Source: Phoronis australis
Taxonomy: Eukaryota > Phoronida > Phoronidae
Reading direction: 5' to 3'
Length of the DNA stretch: 64,000 nucleotides
NCBI GenBank assembly: GCA_002633005.1
Contig: NMRA01000670.1
Span: 101,843-165,842 of the forward strand
The notes below the pieces were generated by a model. That model did not search any database, had not been told where the DNA came from, and was given only the letters and a program-made list of their open reading frames with translations. This document shows, in pieces, positions 56,301-64,000 of the stretch. The position numbers were made by a program, and so were the translations under genes. Numbering within the stretch: the first letter of the stretch is position 1; each line of letters starts with the position of its first letter.

Positions 56301-58120
56301 TTTGACTGTTTTTTACATTTTAATGTCATTCTAATCATTAATTTTTGATGCACAATATAGTGAAGAAAAATAAAATCAATCTGAAACTGATGTTGAACTA
56401 TTACGATGAAAGTAGTTCTTTACCCTGTCGCCAATATTCTTATCTAGATAGTAACGCGGCGATTTGATATAACGCATATATTGGTTATGAAGAGACAGTA
56501 ACTACATATAATATTGGAATACTAAAAAACAGGCAAACAGGTCTATGTAATAAAGTTAGAGAAGAGTCTTTTACTACATTGAGTGGAGAGTTCAGATGAG
56601 TCACATAAACAATCAACACATGGTTTTAATGATGTGTGGTCCGCACACCACCACAGCAGACAATAGATCAACGCTAAGCTCCGCCCACCTGACAGCCATA
56701 TTTGTTTTGGTCGCCTGTCGTGTTTCACAAGTTCCCAAAAATGATTAAAATTACGCTGTAAACAAACAGGTAGGTCACATTTTCTAAACATGAAGTGAAT
56801 ATCAGCTTTATTTCTAGTACATCAACAAAAATTGGAACATAATGACCGCGCTTTCTGAACGAATTTTGACCTCAAGTGGCAATCGATGGCCGCTTAACTT
56901 CAAAGTTGTTTTTCTCGACTCGTGATTTCAGGGTAGTGACAAGATTCTCGGGCCTATTTTTCCGCAACACGTGGGTCAATTTTTACGAAACTTACATATT
57001 TGAAATCCTCTAGAACTGAAGTAAAATCGCGTGCCAGGATTTTTTGATACATGGACCAGATTTTTAGTTATTAGACGGAAAGTTACCAAATGACAGAAAG
57101 TAGCGTCCTTGCCCCAACTCACACGCAAAAAATGCCACAAAATCAAGATCATGATTTTGTACACTATTTGGTATGGACAAGTAGAATATTGCGTAAGGAA
57201 ACAGGTGATTATAATCCCTGTGCATTTTGAAAAAAATTCAAGGTAAAATTGGATTTTTTGAAAATTTAAAAATTCGATATTTTAAGAAAATGAACTACAA
57301 TAAAAAATTTTTCTTCGATTTTTGTCACTTTCAGTCATTTCTAACTAGTTAAAACACCCTTTATACTTATTTTAGATAAGGAACATGGCGATTTGACCAG
57401 TGTATACCCCCCTCGTATAGGTGCTCCGTATAAAGGCGGGCAAAAAGCGAAGCCTTCTATTTTAATACAGAGAATCCCGCCCGAATGCAGCCACAGAGCC
57501 CCAAATTAAAATTCTTACCTATGTAATTTTGGCAAGAATAAGTCATTTTAAATAACCTGTTTTTAGTGAAATTCAGCTAAACAGGAAATTACCAGTTTTT
57601 ATCTTGGCGTTCAAAAAGGCAGTTGAACTACAGATGGCTAACTTAAAGATAGAAAAGCAATGGTACATCATACGTTAATAATAAGTGGGTGGGAACCAAT
57701 TTTGCTGATTTTTAATGATTAATATGTGGAACATAACAATAATTCATGACATTATGCTGATTTTTTAACACATGGGTTCAATGAAAAATGATTCATATTT
57801 TGACATTTCAAGACAGTGGACCAGAAAAGAAAAAGTTATGGCAGGGCAGTATAATATTGACAATTCATTACGTAACCCCACAAAATAGCCGGCACGTGAA
57901 ATTGTGTTTTGGAAAATTACTCAGCAAATTTCAAGATTAAGTAACTTAAAAAATCATTAGGTCGAACTGTGCTGTGCTGTGAAGTAAAACAACATCAGTA
58001 TTTGCAGTAAAATGAGTTGCAACTATTTTTAGCCAAAATAAATAGATTTCCAGTACCTGGCAAAAATTTGCCAAGTAATCCATACTGTAAAAGAAAATCT
58101 ATTAGCTTCCTGTCAATAAA
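53331..58120. other. No exon recognised
   Basis: Searched by eye for a phase 1 to 2 membrane exon to complete gene B, and none was found. It contains a 16-17 bp tandem repeat (AAAATGATCGCTAGTA, about five copies at 53805-53880). The rest is AT-rich, with scattered GC-rich patches and unsupported open frames. Confidence 0.4.
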
Positions 58121-58124
58121 CTAA

Positions 58125-58208
58125 ATTAAGGGTGAACTAAGTGTTAATTAAGGGTTGACTAAGGATTGACTAAGGGTAAACAAAGGGTTGACTAAGAGTT
58201 AACTAAGA
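58125..58208 (+). repeat. Short tandem repeat GGGTTGACTAA
   Basis: About seven degenerate copies of (T)AAGGGTTGACTAA. Too irregular and too rich in GAC to be telomeric. Confidence 0.75.
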
Positions 58209-58409
58209 AAGTAAAGGCACAGAACCCTGCATATGATTAGATAATTTTGCAAGAAAACTTTGAGATCTTTTCAACGTGTGTGAGGTCAATAATACAGAAA
58301 ATTTATGGTTGTCAAGACTTTCAATAAAGATCTTGTGAGAGCGGGAAATTATCTAGGTGAAAAGTTTTCCAGGTCAAAGTTCACTACAGAAATTTTGACA
58401 GCTATGTGC

Positions 58410-58875
58410 CCGGGTGAGAATTTGACACGTTTGACACGCTCTAAAAACGTGGAGTATTGGAACGCCCTAAAAACGTGTCAAACGTGTAAAACGTGGCGTG
58501 TCAAACGTGTAAAATGTAGCGTGTCAAACGTGTCAAGAACGTGTCAAAAACGTGTAATTTTCGTTCCAATACTCCACGTTTGACACGCAAAGCGTGTCAA
58601 ACGTGGCGATAGCGTGTCGAACATGGCATGCCAAAACGTGGCAAAAACGTGGCACTTTTGACACGCTAGCGTGTCGAACGTGGCGATAAGCGTGTAAAAC
58701 GTGGCAATAGCGTGTCAAACGTGGCGTGCCAAAACGTGGCAAAAACGTGGCACTTTTGACACGCTAGCGTGTCAAACGTGGCGCTNCGTGTCGAATGTAG
58801 CTTGCCAAAACGTGGCAAAAACGTGGCACTTTTGACACCCTAGCATGTCAAACGTGGCGCTTTTGACACGCTAGC
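58410..58875 (+). repeat. Left GTGTCAAACGTG array
   Basis: Dozens of 10-13 bp units (CGTGTCAAACGTGGCG, CGTGTAAAACGTGG, ACTTTTGACACGCTAGCG) with many local palindromes. GGAGTATTGGAACG at about 58451 and CGTTCCAATACTCC at about 58562 form a longer hairpin. A single N is at 58786. Confidence 0.93.
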
Positions 58876-59726
58876 CTGTAATCTGTGTCATTGCCATGGT
58901 AGTGACCCTACATTTAGCCTGAGGCCGTGTACAAGCCATAATGTTCTTGTTTATAGCAGCTCACCATCCACCATGGGAATCCATACTGAAAGCAAATGTA
59001 TAAAGGGATTTCTTCTTTAAGTTACAGTTTATTGTTACTGATAATGATATAGAATCATTAAAAGGATAATGTAACTATCCAACTCTTACCACATACTGTT
59101 TTCACTAAATTTCATTTCATCTAGAATAACATTAACACAGAAATAAGAAAATGGTTCTACATACAAATTTGAAGTGCTTAAGCTGCTATATATATGCATA
59201 TAAGTCTAAGCTTTTGAGTCAGGCCAGTCGCTTGAAAACAGTTTATGAAGTAAAGAACAGACGCACTTTGTAACATCTTTGAATTACCAAGAGTGATTCA
59301 ACATTTNCAGTTTATTGTTACTGTTGATGTAAATAATCCAAAATGTGATAATGATATAGAATCATTAAAAGGATAATGTAACTTTTGAGTCAGGCCAGTT
59401 GCTTGAAAACAGTTTATGAAGTAAAGAACAGACGCACTTTGTAACATCTTTGAATTACCAAGAGTGATTCAACAATTGTCATAACATTGAGTTCATGTTG
59501 ATTTTGCAGCCCAAACCTCTAAACACAATGTCTTATCCTCATTCAAGCTGACACAAAATGTGAGTTGATCCAATAACAACAATATTATGAATTGATATAT
59601 TACTGAAGATGAGAGGCGTTCCGACTTCATATATTAACTGCGTAGTCAATAGTTTCTACTGACTTTTGTTTTCTGTTACAATCAAACTTACCTGTAAAAA
59701 GAAGGACCATTTGCAAGAAAAGTTTG
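58876..59726. other. Unique segment between the left array and the cargo
   Basis: 58876-59030 recurs at 63850-64000, so it belongs to the family. Around the N at 59307 the flanks repeat (59024-59306 against 59308-59476, with an internal deletion in the second), which looks like two haplotypes joined. Confidence 0.7.
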
Positions 59727-60282
59727 TCAACCAGAGTATATACATACTAAACTTCTGTTAGAGCTGCACCACACTCGAAAACCATACTTCATAAGTGCTG
59801 CTTTGCCCTGACGTGTCCTCTTCCAGGAACACAGGGTCGTTATCTGAAGGCTCATCGGCTTGGAGACTCCCAGCCCTGTGGGGTTCATCCTGTCTGGGTA
59901 CCTCCAACGTCTCACCAGAGGGATCCTCTGCGCGTTGCTCTTGATTCTCCTGATAACCACACCGCGATCTTGATCGGTGGACACGTAAGCCACGGATGTT
60001 CTTGCACACCTTTCCACAACTACATACTGCTCCTTCCACAACACCTCCTGTCAGTGTCAACTGTTTCAAAGTCCTTGGTCGTTGCAAAGTCGTTTCCGTG
60101 TTATCCGCCGTTGTGAGTCTCTCATTCTCCCCCCCTCTCGGGAGACTCTGGGGGTATGCATCATTTTGGTTCGACGTAGCGTGAGAATGGGTGCTCCTAT
60201 AACCGGAGCTGCAGGCCGAGGTGCTGGCCCTGCCTGCCCCAATCCAGTCTTTCCTGGGGGTCATCTGTCTCTCCAGCGTCAC
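59727..60282 (-). pseudogene. R2-like N-terminal segment with zinc finger
   Basis: Contains CSCGKVCKNIRGLRVHRSRS then RC, a CxC...H...C finger like the N-terminal fingers of R2/NeSL-type non-LTR proteins, in a Ser/Thr/Gln-rich context. It ends at a stop before any reverse transcriptase. It is placed after the endonuclease part, opposite to the natural order. Confidence 0.55.
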
Positions 60283-60568
60283 TGGTCTTCCCCAGTTGCC
60301 ATCCAGCCTTTCCTGGAAGTCTTGAAATGTCGATGTGTGTACTTACAGTGATGTTATCTGCCTCAATAGTTGTCAGGCTTCTATGTAGTCTGACGTCTTG
60401 TCGCCCCTTCTTCGTAACAGCTAAACCAGGATTCTCTTCTACCCGCCGTACACTAACTAGTTGGAGGCGTAGCTTGATGTCGTCAGATGGCATCCAGCTT
60501 CCTCGACTCGTTTCGACCCTAAACCATAACGGTCTCCACTGGTGGGTCCACAGTGGCGGCCAACCCAC
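60197..60568 (-). pseudogene. Leader segment with 2A-like string
   Basis: QLVSVRRVEENPGLAVTKKG resembles the ribosome-skipping 2A signature D-x-E-x-N-P-G-P, which is known in non-LTR retrotransposons of several marine invertebrates. The Asp and the final Pro are missing (NPGL), so skipping is unlikely. It lies directly downstream of the endonuclease stop and directly upstream of the zinc finger. Confidence 0.5.
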
Positions 60569-60574
60569 TGTGCA

Positions 60575-61357
60575 TCACTGAGGCCTCCAACTTCCTTCAT
60601 TCCGACGGTACCACAGCCAACAAGATGTCCTCTCAGCTGTCTCGCCCAGTCTTCTCACTGCAGCTTTCTTCCTTCCCCCTCGCACACCAATCTTCTCCAG
60701 CAACCACCATACAGATCTTGCAGGGAATCCTCTACATCCCACCTCTACAGGAAACAACCAAGTTCGCCAGCCCCGAGCTCTACATGTCTCCGCCAGCTCG
60801 CTATACTTAGATAATTTCCTCTCATGGGCCTCTTCGCATCCTTCCTCCCAAGGCACCGTAAGCTCTATAATCACTATAAATTGATGGATATCCGACCACA
60901 GAATGATGTCAGGCCGAAATGATGTTTCCACAATACTCGAGAACACAAGCTTTCTTCCCAGATCTACTCTCATTTCCCAGCTTACTCCATCCAGGATGCA
61001 AGGCTGCTGACGTGACTTCTTTCGTATCCCACCTTCCCTGACGAATTGCATGTGCTGGCTGCTTGCCCTAGGCTGAGTTACTTTTGTCTTACGCTCTCCA
61101 TCTATGATGTCTGCAAGGGTCTTCAGTACTTGGTCATGACGCCATCTGTATCGGCCCTGCTGTAGTGCCATCTTGCAGCCTGATAGGATGTGGGCCAATG
61201 TACCTCTTCCTTCGCACAACTGGCAGGCTGGGTCATCCACTAGGCCCCAGCGAAGAAGGTTTGCAGGCGATGGTAACACGTCGTAAACCGAGCGAAGTAA
61301 AAACTGGACACGCATAGGCTCCATACTCCAAACGTCTGCCCACGATATTTTCCTCAC
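60575..61357 (-). CDS. R2-like CCHC motif and restriction-like endonuclease
   Basis: A 260-codon frame. CQLCEGRGTLAHILSGC is a CX2CX7HX4C knuckle. It is followed by SSIVETSFRPDIILWSDIHQ and FIVIIELTVPWEE, the PD-(D/E)XK site, and then KLSKYSELAETCRARGW. This is the C-terminal endonuclease of site-targeting non-LTR elements (R2, NeSL, Hero and similar), which nicks the target for reverse transcription. Key residues appear present, but the reverse transcriptase palm domain is not in the element. Confidence 0.85.
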   Translation of the reverse strand: MRKISWADVWSMEPMRVQFLLRSVYDVLPSPANLLRWGLVDDPACQLCEGRGTLAHILSGCKMALQQGRYRWRHDQVLKTLADIIDGERKTKVTQPRASSQHMQFVREGGIRKKSRQQPCILDGVSWEMRVDLGRKLVFSSIVETSFRPDIILWSDIHQFIVIIELTVPWEEGCEEAHERKLSKYSELAETCRARGWRTWLFPVEVGCRGFPARSVWWLLEKIGVRGGRKKAAVRRLGETAERTSCWLWYRRNEGSWRPQ

Positions 61358-61396
61358 TGGAAGGTTCCACCTGGTCCATGCTCCCTGCTGGCTTAG

Positions 61397-61639
61397 TTAG
61401 ACTGCCTTGGGTTTACGGGCTTCTTCCTCCGCTGCTCTCACCTCAGCTTGGACCATCTCCCTCCGCTGCCTCTCACTCGGTTTCTCCCACTGCTGGAACT
61501 GGGATGTCCCAAACCCCTGGCGTCCTACGCAGGTGCTACCAATTATATCTCTGATCTGTAATAAACTCTCCGCCTGGCTCACAGATGTGTCTGCTGACCA
61601 CCGTCTCCCTGATCTTGTCATGACGCCAGCATCCCTCAC
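61397..61639 (-). pseudogene. Linker segment of the R2-like protein
   Basis: The charged frame FQQWEKPSERQRREMVQAEV lies between the thumb region and the endonuclease. It is separated by frame breaks on both sides. Confidence 0.5.
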
Positions 61640-61687
61640 CTTTGGATCTCATAGAGTCACGTAATGTGAGAACCAGCCTGCACTTTC

Positions 61688-62373
61688 CTATTTAAACTCC
61701 TCCGTGATTGATACTAGACGCAGCTGAAGCTCTGCTGTTCTGCTATAAAGGCCAACCTGTGTGAAGCTTCTTGGGACTCCCAACCACTTCCTCAGCCACT
61801 TGCTTACTGTTCTCTCCAGGAACTCTACCGCCGATATCGGGATGTCGTACAGCATTAGACCCACGTTGCTCGAGGTAACAGCCCGTGCTGGTAAATCCAT
61901 GCCTTGTACTTGCCAGGAAGACCGCTTTTCTCTATTNTGAAGCTTCTTGGGACTCCCAACCACTTCCTCAGCCACTTGCTTACAGTTCTCTCCAGGCACT
62001 CCACCGCCGATATTGGGATGTCGTACAGCATTAGACCCCACGTTGCTCGAGGTAACAGCCTGTGCTGGTAAATCCATGCCTTGTACTTGCCAGGAAGACC
62101 GCTTTTCTCTATTCTCTTCAACCACTCCGTCACCTGGGTCTCCATCAGCTTGATGTTGTTCTTGTCGCACAGGAGATCATCGTACCATTTACCTACGCAC
62201 TTGATGGGGTTATTAACAATTGATGGAATTTGTTCGCCTTGAATGGTCAAGGTAAATCTGTTGACAACTTTCCCACCTCTCATTATCAGAAGTCTCGACT
62301 TCCTGGGTTTAAACTTCATACGAGCCCACGTTGCTACTTCATCTAGAGCTGCCAAAACCCACCGAGCTTGCAC
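61688..62373 (-). pseudogene. R2-like reverse transcriptase thumb, duplicated at an N join
   Basis: Reads ARWVLAALDEVATWARMKFK, KCVGKWYDDLL and RTVSKWLRKWLGVPRSF, the region just after the catalytic palm in R2-type enzymes. A block of about 170 bp at 61760-61936 is repeated at 61938-62110 around the N at 61937, so the protein appears twice in part. The frame begins exactly where the right array ends, so the palm has been cut off. Confidence 0.75.
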
Positions 62374-62374
62374 A

Positions 62375-62820
62375 TCATATTTTACACGTTCGACACGCTA
62401 GCGTGTCAAAATTTTACACGTTCGACACGCTAGCGTGTCAAAATTTTACACGTTTGACACCGTAGCGTGTCACATTTTACACGTTTGATATGCTAGCGTG
62501 TCAAACTTTACACATTTGACACGTTAACGTGGCAAACTTTACACGTTTGACACGCTAAGGTGGCAAATTTTACACGTTTGACACGCTAGCATGTCAATTT
62601 TTACACGTTTGACACGCTAATGTGGCAAATTTTACACGTTCGACACGCTAACGTGGCAAATTTTACACGTTTGACACGCTAACATGGCAAATTTTACAGA
62701 TGTTTTTACACGTTTTACACGTTAACGTGGCAATTTTGACACGTATTACACGTTTTTTTACACGTCTGACACGTTTGACACGCTCAAAAGCGTGTCAAAC
62801 GTGTAAAATTCTCACCCGGG
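62375..62820 (-). repeat. Right GTGTCAAACGTG array
   Basis: Mostly regular units of TTTTACACGTTTGACACGCT with AGCGTGTCAAA palindromes, about 12 copies with a period of 33-39 bp. They are in inverted orientation to the left array and end at CTCACCCGGG. Confidence 0.93.
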
Positions 62821-63480
62821 TTGCTATGAATGGCAGTACAATATGACGGAAAATGTTAATAAACTGTGCTGGGTTAATGATGTTAAGAAATTGCTGTTTC
62901 AGTTTGGTTTTGGAGAAGCATGGTATAATCAGGGTGTAGGTTCCGAGACAAGCTGCATATTACTTTTTAAACAAAGATGCAAAGATATTGATCAGCAAAA
63001 ATGGCAAGATATTTTGAACAATTCGATTAAGCTGGAAACGTACAGAACTTTTAAGTTAAATATGTTTTGAAAACTATTTAGATGTAATTGACAATGTAAA
63101 TAATAGAGATGATATGGTAAGATTAAGATGTTCAGCGCATGCACTAATGATTGAAAAGGGTAGACACTTGAAACTTAGCAGAACAGAAAGGTTATGACCT
63201 CTCTGTGTTAGGACATATGTCGAGTCAGAATATCATTTTGTTATCGAATTCCCATTCTACGATGACCTTAGGAAACGATATTTGCCTGCATGGAGCTACA
63301 ACAATCCCAATGTTACAAAATTCAACAGACTCATGACTAAGGAGGAAAAAGACCTTATATGGTCAACATGTAAATATGTTCATTTGGCATTCAAGCGAAG
63401 AAGAATTCGGTTTACTTCTAGTGTTTGACACTTACCTTTATTGTATTTGAGGATTTGATTGTAACAAGGGCCGGAGGCCT
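62821..63480 (+). pseudogene. 3' fragment of an L2/CR1-type non-LTR retrotransposon
   Basis: VNDVKKLLFQFGFGEAWYNQ with GVGSETSC and IKLETYRTFK, then a frameshift near 63065, then CSAHALMIEKGRH, YVESEYHFVIEFPFYDDLRK and LIWSTCKYVHLAFKRRR to a stop at 63427. This is the typical C-terminal tail of animal CR1/L2-like proteins. It fills the whole space between two CCCGGG-bounded elements. Confidence 0.75.
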
Positions 63481-63481
63481 A

Positions 63482-64000
63482 CCCGGGTGAGAATTTGACA
63501 CGTTTGACACGCCCTAAAAACGTGTCGAACGTGTAAAACGTGGCGAGTCAAACGTGTAAAATGTAGCGTGTCAAACGTGTCAAGAACGTGTCAAAAATGT
63601 GTAATTTTCGTTCCAATACTCCACGTTTGACACGCTTTGCGTGTCAAACGTGGCGATAAGCGTGTAAAACGTGGCGATAGCGTGTCGAACGTGGCATGCA
63701 AAAACGTGGCAAAAACGTGGCACTTTTGACACACTAGCGTGTCGAATGTGGCGATAAACGTGTAAAACGTGGCGTGCCAAAACGTGGCAAAAACGTGGCA
63801 CTTTTGACACGCTAGCGTGTCAAACGTGGCGCTTTTGACAGGCTAGCCTGTAATCTGTCATTGCCATGGTAGCGACCCTACATTTAGCCTGAGGCCGTGT
63901 ACAAGCCATAATGTTCTTGTTTATAGCAGCTCACCATCCACCATGGGAATCCATACTGAAAGCAAATGTATAAAGGGATTTCTTCTTTAAGTCACAGTTT
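63482..64000 (+). mobile_element. Second CCCGGG / GTGTCAAACGTG element, left end, runs off window
   Basis: CCCGGGTGAGAATTTGACAC, then the array to about 63850, then the same unique segment as 58876-59030. It differs from the first copy in the number and order of units, so array length varies between copies. Confidence 0.9.

Larger units (their letters stand above)
58410..62820. mobile_element. CCCGGG-bounded element with GTGTCAAACGTG terminal arrays and retrotransposon cargo
   Basis: Outer ends are CCCGGGTGAGAATTTGACAC at 58410 and its near-complement (AAATTCTCACCCGGG) ending at 62820. The left 465 bp and right 450 bp are dense arrays of short palindromic variants of GTGTCAAACGTG and GTGTAAAACGTGGCG. 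GCTATG occurs two bases outside both ends, a possible 6-bp target duplication. The interior is mostly a rearranged R2-like non-LTR retrotransposon on the minus strand. No DNA transposase is seen, so mobility would depend on another copy. Three other ends in the window show this is a family. Confidence 0.8.

Noticed and set aside
58125-58208. Interstitial telomere repeat
   Set aside because: The unit is about 11-14 bp with GAC and does not match TTAGGG.

Overview
The window looks like a piece of an intron-rich, repeat-rich animal genome, most likely a marine invertebrate. I cannot name the species. The evidence is large introns with GT-AG sites in consistent phase, single-exon SUEL (sea-urchin egg lectin-type, galactose/rhamnose-binding) domains joined to mucin-like stalks, and a dense load of animal transposons: Ty3/gypsy, piggyBac, hAT, THAP-bearing, endonuclease-type non-LTR and foldback elements. 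Two N gaps (19024-19774 and 51211-51720) and six single-N joins show a draft shotgun assembly. At 59307 and 61937 the flanks are duplicated, which suggests that two haplotypes were placed end to end.

Host genes. Gene A (4092-15929, + strand, five exons) reads as a complete 485-residue type I membrane protein: signal peptide, one SUEL domain, Thr/Pro-rich stalk, transmembrane helix and a long Lys/Ser-rich cytoplasmic tail. Gene B (30445-53330 or beyond, + strand) has the same plan and the same phase-1 joints. Its signal, SUEL and stalk exons are present, but its membrane and tail exons are not found before the window ends. Between them, 27252-28818 holds an orphan transmembrane exon with the same phases as gene A's, and a tail exon broken by stop codons. 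That tail carries two YxxL motifs spaced like an immune-type signalling tail. This looks like a small tandem family of lectin receptors with one member degraded.

Mobile DNA, left to right. A foldback element with arms over 1 kb lies at 1-2752, and a relative lies at 11968-13350. There is a palindromic element at 4358-4917, a TTAA-flanked element with a P2X7-like exon at 6989-8666, and hAT-like MITEs at 11592-11841 and 50007-50485. A dead hAT transposase lies at 20310-20850. Two nested inverted-repeat elements occupy 23247-27210. A structurally complete but coding-dead Ty3/gypsy element (31546-36612, minus strand, target duplication AGTAT) sits in intron 1 of gene B. Intron 2 of gene B holds elements with inverted arrays of short repeats (37.3/46.3 kb and 38.8-40.35 kb), an intact piggyBac transposase (42865-44562) inserted in a non-LTR endonuclease gene (to 45880), a hairpin-bearing tandem repeat (46.8-49.5 kb), and a THAP-bearing element inserted in a tandem repeat (50.5-52.8 kb).

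The right end (58410-64000) is the most unusual part. An element family bounded by CCCGGG has ends that are hundreds of bases of short palindromic variants of GTGTCAAACGTG. One copy (58410-62820) carries a rearranged R2-like retrotransposon as cargo, a second starts at 63482, and a short copy sits inside the gypsy element at 32245. At least four unrelated families here use the same design, in which arrays of 10-20 bp repeats serve as the ends.
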